In this document: in pieces, positions 26,219-33,351 of the stretch
How positions within the stretch are numbered: the stretch's first letter is position 1
Layout of the letters: the number at the start of each line of letters is the position of its first letter
NCBI GenBank assembly: GCA_019637355.1
Contig: JAHBVT010000001.1
Coordinates: forward strand, 2,449,192 to 2,513,191
Direction: 5' to 3'
Source: Gemmatimonadaceae bacterium
GTDB lineage: Bacteria > Gemmatimonadota > Gemmatimonadetes > Gemmatimonadales > Gemmatimonadaceae
DNA length: 64,000 bases
Notes under the pieces: model-generated
Database searches by the model: none
The model's input: the letters and a program-made list of their open reading frames with translations, nothing else
Told to the model about the DNA's origin: nothing
Made by a program: the position numbers and the translations under genes

Positions 26219-27261
26219 GGCGTGCCCTCGGCGACCACGCGCACGCGCGTGCCCTGCACCAGGCGCGTCGCGCCGGCGGTGACGACGCGGGTGCTGGCGT
26301 CGATGTCGCCTTCCACGGCCGCGAGCGCGCCGTCCAGCCAGAGCACGCGCACGCGACGACGTTCGGCGTTTGCCGCGCCTTCCGCGACGACGAACACCGT
26401 CGCGTCGCGGCCGTCGACTTCCAGCAAGGCCTCGGCGGGCAGCGTGAGCACCGCGACACTGCCCTGCGGCGTGAGCCGCGCCCGCCCGATCAGTCCCGAC
26501 GCGAGCCGGCGGTTCCCGGGCGTCACTGCCACTTCGACTTCATACGTGCCGGTCATCGGCGATGCGGCGACACCAACGCGCTCGACGCGGCCAGCAAAGC
26601 TAGTGCCCGGATGCGCGTCGAATGACACCTCGGCGGCCATCCCTTCGCGCAAGCGCACCGCCTCGCGGTCTGCCGCACCCGCGCGCAGCACCAAACCCTG
26701 GCGCTCTACGCGCAGCACGAACACCGGCGTTCCGGCGCCGACGAGCTGGCCGTTTTCCACCTGGCGACGCAGAATCACGCCCGCGGCCGGCGCGCGCACT
26801 TCCGCGTACTGGCGATTGAACTCCGCCGCACGCAGCTGGGCCTCGGCGACTTCCAAGCCCGTGCGCGCATCCTCCAACTGCGACTGCGTGGCCACGGAGT
26901 CCTTGAACAACGCTTCAACGCGCGTGAGCTCGCGTCGCGATTTATCGCGCGACTCGCGGGCGGCGGCGACGCTAGCGTCGATCTCCGTCAGCGAGAGCGC
27001 GGCGAGCAACTGGCCCTCGCTCACGCGGTCGCCGGCATCCGCGCGCACGCTGGCCACCACGCCGCCGACCTTGAAGCCCAGCGGGATCTCTTCCTTGGCA
27101 CCGAGGATGCCGGTGAGCAGGATGTCGGGCTCGGCCGTACGCGAACCGGGCGTGACGACGCGGACGGGAATCGGCGCGGCGTCCTCGGCGGCGGGAGCAT
27201 CGGCGCCACCGCAGGCCATCGCCGCGAGCGTGATCAGGAGCATCGGGAGTCGCAGGGTCAC
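26215..27261 (-). CDS. RND efflux periplasmic adaptor (membrane fusion protein)
   Basis: 348-residue HlyD/AcrA-type adaptor that bridges the RND pump to TolC. The N-terminus VTLRLPMLLITLAAMACGG looks like a lipoprotein signal with a relaxed lipobox ending at Cys. A lipoyl/barrel-sandwich half (PLGFKVGGVVASVRADAGDRVSEGQ) comes next, then an alpha-hairpin at residues about 85-150 and the second lipoyl half (VRAPAAGVILRRQVENGQLV). Beta-barrel and membrane-proximal domains follow. The GTG at 27261 lies in the tolC stop codon (GTGA); a longer upstream frame is rejected because it overlaps tolC. Confidence 0.91.
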   Translation of the reverse strand: MTLRLPMLLITLAAMACGGADAPAAEDAAPIPVRVVTPGSRTAEPDILLTGILGAKEEIPLGFKVGGVVASVRADAGDRVSEGQLLAALSLTEIDASVAAARESRDKSRRELTRVEALFKDSVATQSQLEDARTGLEVAEAQLRAAEFNRQYAEVRAPAAGVILRRQVENGQLVGAGTPVFVLRVERQGLVLRAGAADREAVRLREGMAAEVSFDAHPGTSFAGRVERVGVAASPMTGTYEVEVAVTPGNRRLASGLIGRARLTPQGSVAVLTLPAEALLEVDGRDATVFVVAEGAANAERRRVRVLWLDGALAAVEGDIDASTRVVTAGATRLVQGTRVRVVAEGTP

Positions 27262-28592
27262 GGCGTGGTCCTCGGATAGAGCGCAGCCGCACGGTCCAGC
27301 TCGACGCGGCGCAGGTAGTAGTCGTAGGTGGTGAACAGGGCGTTGAGCTGAGCCGCGGTCAGGGCGGTGCGCGCTTCGCTGAGTTCCAACGGCGAGGCCA
27401 GGCCTTCGGTGGCGCGGCGGTCCACGAGTTGGAAGGTCCGCGTGGCGGCGTCTTCCTGAGCACGGGCCGTCTCGATGGCCTGCCGCGCGACTGCTGCGGC
27501 CTGCCAGGCGAGGCGGACCTGCAGCTCGATCCCGCGCCGTGCGTCCTCGTCCTGCAGCGAGAGTCGCTGCGCCTCGAGCTGCGCCTGCTCGGCCCGCGCG
27601 GCGTCGCGGCCGCCGTTGAACAGGTTCCACGACGCGACCACGCTCACCAAGGTGAAGTCGGCGTCGCGGCTGAAGCGGTACTCGTTGCCTTGCACGCCGT
27701 AGTCCAGCGCGACGGCCAAGTTCGGCAGGAAGCTGCCGCGTGCCACGGCGCGCTGGGCGTTGGCGGCGCGCTTGCCGGCGTCGATCGCGCGGAGCTCCTC
27801 GCGCCCGCCGAGCCCGGCAGCCAGCGCTTCGTCGAGCGTCGGCAGCGCGTCGAGACCCAGCGTCGCGGCGTCCACGATGCTGACCTCGTCGGTGATCGCG
27901 CGACCCACCGTCATATTGAAGCTCTGGCGCGTGGCGCTCACCAGCTGCGCCGCCTCGGCGTCGCGCTGCTGCGCCTCGCTGAACTCGGCGCGCACCCGCG
28001 AGAGCGCGTCCGGCGTCGCGCGGCCGACTTCGACCAAGCGCTGCATCACCCGCAGCTGCTCTTCAAGCAGCGTCCGCGTGGCGAGGCGCAGCTCGGCGAG
28101 GCGCAGGGCCTTGGCGTGCGTGAGGTAGGCACTGCGGATCTCGGCGGCCAACTGGCGCTCGGTGGCGGCGTAGGTCGCGCTCTGCACGTCGCGCGCGGCG
28201 CTGGCGGCGCGGTAGCCGGAGTAGATCTCCGCCTGGAAGATCGGCTGGGCCACCCGCACCGCCGTCTCCTGCTTCAGCGGCAGGCGCAGGTCGATGTTCG
28301 TCGGGAACTGCGGCGCGCCGAGGAGCTGGTTCAGCGCATCGAAGGCGGGGTTGATCAGCTCGCCGAGGTTCACCACCTGGCCGCTGACGTTCGTGTAGCG
28401 CGCGTTCAGCGTGGCGGTGGGCAGGAAGAACCCGCGGGCTTCGCGAACGGCGGCTTCGGAGCGCTCCACCTGGAGTGCCTGCTGCCGGATGCCCAGGTTC
28501 TGGCGCAGGCCTTCGCGCACGTACTCGTCGAGCGGCCCTTGGGCGGCCAGCACGGCCGGCGCCAGCAGCAGCGGAAGGATGGTCCAGCGCAT
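27258..28592 (-). CDS. TolC-family outer membrane efflux protein
   Basis: 444 residues with a signal peptide (MRWTILPLLLAPAVLAAQ) and two OEP repeats of long alpha-helical hairpins around short beta segments. Features include QQALQVERSEAAVREARG near residue 40 and RTALTAAQLNALFTTYDYYLRR at the C-terminus. It forms the outer-membrane channel for the tripartite pump. It is the first gene of the operon, about 73 bases downstream of the predicted transcription start, with the palindrome 28644-28661 in its leader. Confidence 0.92.
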   Translation of the reverse strand: MRWTILPLLLAPAVLAAQGPLDEYVREGLRQNLGIRQQALQVERSEAAVREARGFFLPTATLNARYTNVSGQVVNLGELINPAFDALNQLLGAPQFPTNIDLRLPLKQETAVRVAQPIFQAEIYSGYRAASAARDVQSATYAATERQLAAEIRSAYLTHAKALRLAELRLATRTLLEEQLRVMQRLVEVGRATPDALSRVRAEFSEAQQRDAEAAQLVSATRQSFNMTVGRAITDEVSIVDAATLGLDALPTLDEALAAGLGGREELRAIDAGKRAANAQRAVARGSFLPNLAVALDYGVQGNEYRFSRDADFTLVSVVASWNLFNGGRDAARAEQAQLEAQRLSLQDEDARRGIELQVRLAWQAAAVARQAIETARAQEDAATRTFQLVDRRATEGLASPLELSEARTALTAAQLNALFTTYDYYLRRVELDRAAALYPRTTP

Positions 28593-28643
28593 AGCGTCAT
28601 CGGTTGGGGGACCGGCATCGGAATACCGCGCCCGTATCGTGTT

Positions 28644-28661
28644 CTAGAGGGATGTCTCTAG
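28644..28661. promoter_or_regulatory. Palindrome 1, likely TetR operator in the tolC leader
   Basis: CTAGAG - 6 bp - CTCTAG, a perfect inverted repeat just downstream of the predicted tolC transcription start. CTCTAG recurs at 28666-28671, ten bases (one helical turn) later. Confidence 0.6.
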
Positions 28662-28665
28662 TACG

Positions 28666-28681
28666 CTCTAGATTATTAGAG
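28666..28681. promoter_or_regulatory. Palindrome 2 over the tolC -10 box
   Basis: CTCTA - 6 bp - TAGAG, a perfect 5-bp inverted repeat that covers the AATAAT -10 element of the minus-strand promoter. A repressor bound here would block transcription of the efflux operon. Confidence 0.58.
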
Positions 28682-28700
28682 GGTTTCCACTACTTGTCAA
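28672..28700 (-). promoter_or_regulatory. Sigma-70 promoter of the tolC-RND operon
   Basis: On the minus strand, TTGACA (28700-28695) is a perfect -35, followed by a 17-bp spacer and AATAAT (28677-28672), a 5/6 match to the -10. The region is strikingly AT-rich for this genome. Predicted start near 28665. Confidence 0.75.
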
Positions 28701-28708
28701 TAGTGGAA
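28685..28708. promoter_or_regulatory. Palindrome 3 covering both -35 boxes
   Basis: TTCCACTA - 8 bp - TAGTGGAA, a perfect 8-bp inverted repeat centred on the overlapping -35 elements of the two divergent promoters. It is a good candidate for the main TetR operator. Confidence 0.65.
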
Positions 28709-28723
28709 TGAAATCTCTATTAT
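28694..28723 (+). promoter_or_regulatory. Sigma-70 promoter of the TetR gene
   Basis: TTGTCA (28694-28699), 18-bp spacer, TATTAT (28718-28723). The -35 overlaps the oppositely oriented -35 of the efflux promoter. Transcription would begin near 28730, at or just before the ATG at 28732, suggesting a leaderless mRNA. Confidence 0.6.
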
Positions 28724-28731
28724 GTAGCCAG

Positions 28732-29406
28732 ATGAGTAACGACCGCCCCGAAGTGCCCGCCAATCATATAGATGGTGATCCCCGGGACCGCGCCGCCCGC
28801 GCCCCGCAGCAGGAGCGCGGGCAGCGGCGTGTGGAGCAGATCCTGGATGCCGCAGCTCAGGTATTCGTGGAGCACGGGGTGGACGGCGCCACGATGCAGC
28901 TGATTGCCGAGCGCGCCGAGAGCTCGATGGGTTCGCTGTATCACTTCTTTCCCAACAAGGACGCGATCGTCGAGGCGCTGGGGGCGCGGTACGCCGACGC
29001 CGCCCGCGACACGAACGAGCGCGCGATGCCGCTCGAGCACGCGCACCATCCGATGACGGAACTGTTCGACAGCATCCTGCAGGCGCAGATGGGCTTGATC
29101 GAGCGGACGCCGGCCTTCACGGCGGTGCACGCGGCCGTGCATCGCAACTGCCCGGCCATCTACGACGCGCTCAACCAGGCACTGGTGGGGCACGTGGCCA
29201 AGTTCCTCGCGCTGCGCTATCCGAGCCTGCCAGAGCGTGAGCGTGCCGCGTCGGCGATGGTGTCGGTGGCGGCGGTGCACGCCATCGTGGAGTTGGCGGG
29301 CCGCCTGCCGGTGGAGTTCCGCGAGGCCGCCATCCGCGAGGCGCACACGATGTTCGTGGCGCACTACGGCCGCTACGACACGCTGTACGGGACGCGCGCC
29401 GGTTAG
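28732..29406 (+). CDS. TetR/AcrR-family transcriptional regulator
   Basis: 224-residue repressor-like protein. The N-terminal TetR HTH spans about residues 30-80: RVEQILDAAAQVFVEHGVDG, then MQLIAERAESSMGSLYHFFPNKDAIVEAL. A helical ligand-binding domain with no recognisable specificity follows. It is divergent from the tolC-RND operon and very probably controls that operon and itself through the palindromes at 28644-28708. I chose the ATG at 28732 because the promoter -10 box lies downstream of the earlier in-frame ATG at 28708; using 28708 would add eight residues. Confidence 0.88.
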   Translation: MSNDRPEVPANHIDGDPRDRAARAPQQERGQRRVEQILDAAAQVFVEHGVDGATMQLIAERAESSMGSLYHFFPNKDAIVEALGARYADAARDTNERAMPLEHAHHPMTELFDSILQAQMGLIERTPAFTAVHAAVHRNCPAIYDALNQALVGHVAKFLALRYPSLPERERAASAMVSVAAVHAIVELAGRLPVEFREAAIREAHTMFVAHYGRYDTLYGTRAG

Positions 29407-29415
29407 ATTCTCGGC

Positions 29416-30057
29416 GTGCCCGTCGACTCGCTGACCCCAATCCTGCTCGGTGTGCTCCTCGGCCTGCGTCACGCAACGGACGCGGACCACGTCGTCGCGG
29501 TGACGACAATCGTGGCGCGCGAGCGCTCGCTGCTGCGTGCGGCGCGCGTCGGCGCGATGTGGGGCCTGGGGCACACGCTCACGCTGCTGCTGCTCGGCGG
29601 CGCGATCATCGCGTTCCGACTGGTGATTCCGCCGCGCGTCGGACTGGGGCTCGAGTTCGCCGTGGCGCTGATGCTCATCGGGCTCGGCTACTCCAACATC
29701 CTCCGCCGCGACGATGAGTCCCTGCCGCCGCTCACGCGGCCCCTTGTCGTCGGCGTGGTGCACGGACTGGCCGGCTCGGCGGCGGTGGCGCTCTTGGTGC
29801 TGGCGACGATCCGCGAGCCGCTGGCCGCCGCCGCGTATCTGCTGATGTTCGGACTGGGCACCATCCTCGGGATGATGCTCGTCACCGCGCTGCTGGCGGC
29901 GCCGGCGCTCTATGCCCGCGACCGCGTGGCCCAGATGCGCATCGGCGTACGCGTGGCCGCCGGAGCGCTGAGCATCGCCTTCGGCCTGCTGCTGGCGCGC
30001 GAGCTGATCGTGGACGGCGGCTTGTTCTCGGCGGTGCCGACCTGGGATCCACACTGA
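29416..30057 (+). CDS. NiCoT-like nickel/cobalt transporter family membrane protein
   Basis: 213 residues, about six transmembrane helices. The first helix carries GLRHATDADHVVAV, matching the NiCoT signature HX4DH that binds Ni or Co during uptake. Other segments are GAMWGLGHTLTLLLLGG and GVVHGLAGSAAVALLVLAT. It is shorter than classical NixA/HoxN (about 330 residues) and resembles the compact UreH/high-affinity nickel-transport branch. It starts with GTG at 29416, 9 bp after the TetR gene, and the next gene appears to start within its stop codon. Confidence 0.8.
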   Translation: MPVDSLTPILLGVLLGLRHATDADHVVAVTTIVARERSLLRAARVGAMWGLGHTLTLLLLGGAIIAFRLVIPPRVGLGLEFAVALMLIGLGYSNILRRDDESLPPLTRPLVVGVVHGLAGSAAVALLVLATIREPLAAAAYLLMFGLGTILGMMLVTALLAAPALYARDRVAQMRIGVRVAAGALSIAFGLLLARELIVDGGLFSAVPTWDPH

Positions 30058-30842
30058 CGGCAAGGCGCGGCAAGGCGGCGCGCAGAACGTCCGCAAGTCG
30101 CGCTGGGGCGAAGCAACCTGTTGCGCGCCACCCCGACTCGACCGCGCTGCGGCAGTTCGGCCAGAAGCTCCGCGCCTGGTACCGCCGCAACGCCCGCGAC
30201 CTGCCGTGGCGCCGCACGCGCGACCCGTACGCGATCCTCGTCAGCGAGCTGATGCTGCAGCAGACGCAGGTCAGCCGCGTGCTCGACTACTGGCAGCGCT
30301 TCCTCGAGCGCTTCCCCACGCTCGAATCGCTCGCCGCCGCGCGCGAGCGGCAGGTGCTCGCGCAGTGGAGCGGCCTCGGCTACTACGCACGCGCGCGGAA
30401 CCTGCACAAGCTCTCGAAGGCCGTGGTCCGCGAAGGCGCCGGCGCCTGGGGCGATGCGCCATCAGCCACGCCGCCGCTCGCCGCCGACGGCACGGCCTCG
30501 CTGCTGCCAGCCGAAGCCGCGCAGTTGCGGCGCCTGCCGGGCATCGGGGCATATACAGCGGGTGCGGTCAGCACCTTTGCCTTCGAACGCCGTGCGGCAC
30601 TCGTGGATACGAACGTCGCGCGCGTGCTCACGCGCGTGTTCGCGCCGCGGCTGCAGCCCAAACGCGCGCGTGACCAGAAGGCGATCTGGGCGTTGGCCGA
30701 GGCTACGCTGCCCCGCACCGGCTCGGCGACGTGGACGCACAACCAGGCGTTGATGGAACTTGGCGCGCTGGTGTGCACGGCGCGGGTGAAGCGGTGCGGG
30801 GCCTGCCCGGTGCACAGTGTGTGCCGGTCCTCCGAGCGGTAG
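30054..30842 (+). CDS. mutY: A/G-specific adenine glycosylase, short form (non-standard start)
   Basis: About 262 residues. Base-excision repair enzyme that removes adenine opposite 8-oxoguanine. Conserved parts: WYRRNARDLPWRRTRDPY, SELMLQQTQVSRV (catalytic Glu in SELM), HhH LPGIGAYTAGAVSTFAF, catalytic Asp in LVDTNVARV, and the 4Fe-4S loop C-X6-C-X2-C-X5-C near the C-terminus. The C-terminal NUDIX-like 8-oxoG recognition domain is missing. No in-frame ATG, GTG or TTG exists before ATG 30252, which would delete the catalytic Glu. A CTG at 30054 overlaps the preceding stop (CTGA), mirroring the ATGA/GTGA junctions elsewhere, and I take it as the start. An N-terminal basic Ala/Arg-rich extension would result; CTG 30147 is an alternative. 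Confidence 0.82.
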   Translation: MTARRGKAARRTSASRAGAKQPVARHPDSTALRQFGQKLRAWYRRNARDLPWRRTRDPYAILVSELMLQQTQVSRVLDYWQRFLERFPTLESLAAARERQVLAQWSGLGYYARARNLHKLSKAVVREGAGAWGDAPSATPPLAADGTASLLPAEAAQLRRLPGIGAYTAGAVSTFAFERRAALVDTNVARVLTRVFAPRLQPKRARDQKAIWALAEATLPRTGSATWTHNQALMELGALVCTARVKRCGACPVHSVCRSSER

Positions 30843-30899
30843 CAGGTCGCACCCTAGGGCGACGCTCGCCGGATGCGCAGGGCGAGGGTAGCATCTCCT

Positions 30900-31748
30900 A
30901 TGCCCAAGCGCCCTCGGACTCACCTGAAGCTCATCGCCTGCGCCGCCGCGCTGGTGCTCGCCACCGGATGCGTGACGCGCGTGAACGCCCCGACGGTGCG
31001 GCCGAGCTGGATCGAGGCGCCGGAAGGCGATTGGGACGAAGTCCTCATCCACCAATCGTACACCACCATCCTCACGCGCTACCGAGCTGATTCACTGCGC
31101 GTGGATGGCGTGCGCCGCACGCGCACGCGGCGCGCGGACAAAGCCCGGGACTTCCTGCGCCGCCGCGTCGAGCGACGCGACACGGTGGACGTCGCGTACC
31201 GCATCGCGGAAGCACAGGGGTTCCGCGCGCAGGTGCTCGGCACTTTCGTGCAGTACTCCGACATCTCGCGCTCAGGATTCGTGTTGCGCTTCGGCAACGC
31301 CTCCGACGACGATGACGCGCCGGATGATCGCACGTACCATCGGCTCGCGTATGCGTCCGACCTGCGGCTGCGCATCGGCGATGACTCCACGGCCTGGCGG
31401 CTCAGCACGAGCTGGGAGTGGGACTCCACCGGCATCCAACGCTCGGAGCGGATGCTGACGCGCAATGACCGTACCTTGGCGCTCACGGAACTGGTACCGA
31501 ATGGCAAGGCGCCAGAGCCCAGCCGCCGAACGCCGATGTTGGTGCCTGAAGCGGCGGGCTGGCTGGTGCTCGACGGCAAGACGCCGCTCGCCGCGGTGCA
31601 GACGAGTGGTGGCGGCCTCCTGGGCCAGAGCGATCTCCGCGCTTGGGTTCCGCGGGGGCTCGACGCCGCCGAGCGGAAGTCACGGATCGCAATGTTGCTG
31701 ATGCTCTTGGAGGGCAGCAACCGGAGCGTGTTCACGCGGCAGCACTGA
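30900..31748 (+). CDS. Putative lipoprotein of unknown function
   Basis: 282 residues. The N-terminus MPKRPRTHLKLIACAAALVLATGC is a lipoprotein signal with a good lipobox (LATGC), so the mature protein should be membrane-anchored on the periplasmic side. The rest is a mixed alpha/beta sequence with an Arg-rich stretch near residues 60-95 and a YRIAEAQGFRAQVLGTFVQY segment; I recognise no domain. The ATG at 30900 is chosen because it starts the signal peptide. It is 57 bp after mutY and convergent with the following kinase gene. Confidence 0.7.
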   Translation: MPKRPRTHLKLIACAAALVLATGCVTRVNAPTVRPSWIEAPEGDWDEVLIHQSYTTILTRYRADSLRVDGVRRTRTRRADKARDFLRRRVERRDTVDVAYRIAEAQGFRAQVLGTFVQYSDISRSGFVLRFGNASDDDDAPDDRTYHRLAYASDLRLRIGDDSTAWRLSTSWEWDSTGIQRSERMLTRNDRTLALTELVPNGKAPEPSRRTPMLVPEAAGWLVLDGKTPLAAVQTSGGGLLGQSDLRAWVPRGLDAAERKSRIAMLLMLLEGSNRSVFTRQH

Positions 31749-31764
31749 AGGCCAGTCCGCCGGG

Positions 31765-33228
31765 CTAGCGCCGGCTCCGCGCGAGGTCGGCCGCATAGCG
31801 TCGCTCCGCGCGCGCGAAGAGCGCACGGCCGAGCCCGGTGTGCCAGAACCGTCCTGCCAACCGCTGCGCCAGCGTGATGCGGACAGGACGCATCGTCCAC
31901 AGCGCCAACGACACGCCAGCGAACACCGTCGCCGAGACGAGCAGCAGGAATCCAAGGCCGTCCACGTGCGCGCGGCCGGCGGCATCGCGGGCGATATGCT
32001 GCGGAAAGAATCCGATCGACACGCCGCTCAGGAATCCGCCGATGGCTGCAATCGCCTTGCGGCGGCGCAGGCGAATCGCCTCGACCGGGTCGGCGACGAG
32101 CAGCTCCCCGGCGCGGCTCGTCTCGTCGCGAATCGCATCCGACGCGGCGGCGGCGTCTGCCGCCGTAAACCCCTGCCGCACGACGAAACGGACGCGATCC
32201 AGCATCTGGGTGATGGTGGTGATGAGTACCGTGACGACCAGCAGCATCGCCACGGAGCCGATCAGCGAGCGGCGGTACCCGGCGAGATTCCAGAAGCCCA
32301 CGAGAAACGCCGCGAGGAAGATGCCCATCTGCAGTGACTGCGCCGTCTGCTGCTGGAAGAGGCGCAGCAACGGGGCGACTTCGCGGGTGCGGAGGTGCAG
32401 GTCGTTGATCGCCTCCGCCAGTGCCTCGGCGGTGTCGTAGCGCGCGTTGCGATCCTTCGACAACAGGCGGGCGATGACCTCCGTGAGCCCGACGGGGAAC
32501 TCCGCGCGAACTGAGGTCACGGGTGGCGGTGGCTGCGTCATATGCAACATCAACAGGCGATGTGCGCTGTCTGCCTGGAATACCGTGCGCCCGGTGGCTG
32601 CGAAGAATCCCACGCAGCCCAGCGAATAGAGATCCGACCGTCCGTCGATCGCCTCGGCCGCCGCCTGCTCGGGGCTCATATAATGTGGCGTCCCGATGGA
32701 CTGTCCCACTTCGGTCAGGCTACTCGCCTGTTCCTTCCGGGCGATGCCAAAGTCCATTATCAGCGCGCGCCCCGTGCCGCGTTCGATCATCAGGTTGTCC
32801 GGCTTGACGTCGCGGTGTACGATGCCGCGGGCGTGCGCGTAGCCCAGCGCCCAGGCGGTATCCTGCAGCAGCCGCGCGCAATCGATGGCGTCGTAGGGCC
32901 CGGAGCGCGCGATGCGCTGCGAGAGCGTCTCGCCGTCCACGTACTGCATCACGATCGCCAGCAGGTCACCCTGCTCCTCGACCGCGTGCACGTGGATGAT
33001 GTTGGGGTGCGAGAGCGAGGCCGCGAGCTTGGCCTCGCGCACGAAACGCTCGCGCAGCGTTGCGTTGATGGCGAGGTCCGGCGGCAGGACCTTGATGGCG
33101 ACGTGCCGGTCCAGCGTGCGGTCTTCGGCGAGAAACACCGCCCCCATCCCGCCGCGCCCGAGCTCGCGGAGCACGCGATAGCGACCAGCCGTCGAGCGTT
33201 CCAGCAGCAGTTGGAGAGGATCGGTCAT
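31765..33228 (-). CDS. Membrane-bound serine/threonine protein kinase
   Basis: 487 residues. The N-terminal kinase domain (about 17-280) has Gly loop LGRGGMGAVFLAE, Lys46 in VAIKVL, HRDVKPDN with Asp140, DFG at 159-161 (MDFGIAR) and HYMSPEQAA. The C-terminal half has four likely transmembrane helices: about 305-325, 335-355, 415-430 and 445-465 (for example GFLLLVSATVFAGVSLALW). The domain between helices 2 and 3 (about 360-410) is charged and helical. No known sensor domain is visible. The ATG at 33228 places MTDPLQ at the start; longer frames run into the heptad repeat. It probably senses a membrane or envelope condition, but the substrate is unknown. Confidence 0.9.
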   Translation of the reverse strand: MTDPLQLLLERSTAGRYRVLRELGRGGMGAVFLAEDRTLDRHVAIKVLPPDLAINATLRERFVREAKLAASLSHPNIIHVHAVEEQGDLLAIVMQYVDGETLSQRIARSGPYDAIDCARLLQDTAWALGYAHARGIVHRDVKPDNLMIERGTGRALIMDFGIARKEQASSLTEVGQSIGTPHYMSPEQAAAEAIDGRSDLYSLGCVGFFAATGRTVFQADSAHRLLMLHMTQPPPPVTSVRAEFPVGLTEVIARLLSKDRNARYDTAEALAEAINDLHLRTREVAPLLRLFQQQTAQSLQMGIFLAAFLVGFWNLAGYRRSLIGSVAMLLVVTVLITTITQMLDRVRFVVRQGFTAADAAAASDAIRDETSRAGELLVADPVEAIRLRRRKAIAAIGGFLSGVSIGFFPQHIARDAAGRAHVDGLGFLLLVSATVFAGVSLALWTMRPVRITLAQRLAGRFWHTGLGRALFARAERRYAADLARSRR

Positions 33229-33280
33229 CGCAAGAAACTGCAGGCCGGAGCGCGCGGACGGAAGGGAGCTGCAGGTACAA

Positions 33281-33346
33281 GACGGAAGACGGATGACGGA
33301 CGCTTCTCTCATCCGTCCTCCGTCCTCCGTCCTCCGTCCTCCGTCG
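33281..33346. repeat. Heptad repeat hairpin (GACGGAN x3 / TCCGTCC x5)
   Basis: Three GACGGAN units (33281-33301) face five TCCGTCC-type units (33312-33346), giving a long imperfect hairpin. It lies immediately downstream of the citrate synthase stop (33352 on the minus strand) and about 50 bp before the kinase start. It may serve as terminator for citrate synthase. Same repeat family as 7413-7461 and 11315-11365. Confidence 0.85.
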
Positions 33347-33351
33347 AAAAC

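Noticed and set aside
24677-27334. Long open frame (about 885 codons) on the plus strand
   Set aside because: Antisense to the RND and adaptor genes, low-complexity product with no recognisable domain.
30252-30842. MutY starting at ATG 30252
   Set aside because: This would remove WYRRNARDLPW and the catalytic Glu, which are clearly encoded upstream in the same frame.
31759-31775. Terminator between the lipoprotein and kinase genes (GCCGG/CCGGC)
   Set aside because: Only a 5-bp stem in very GC-rich DNA, with no T-tract; not distinguishable from chance.
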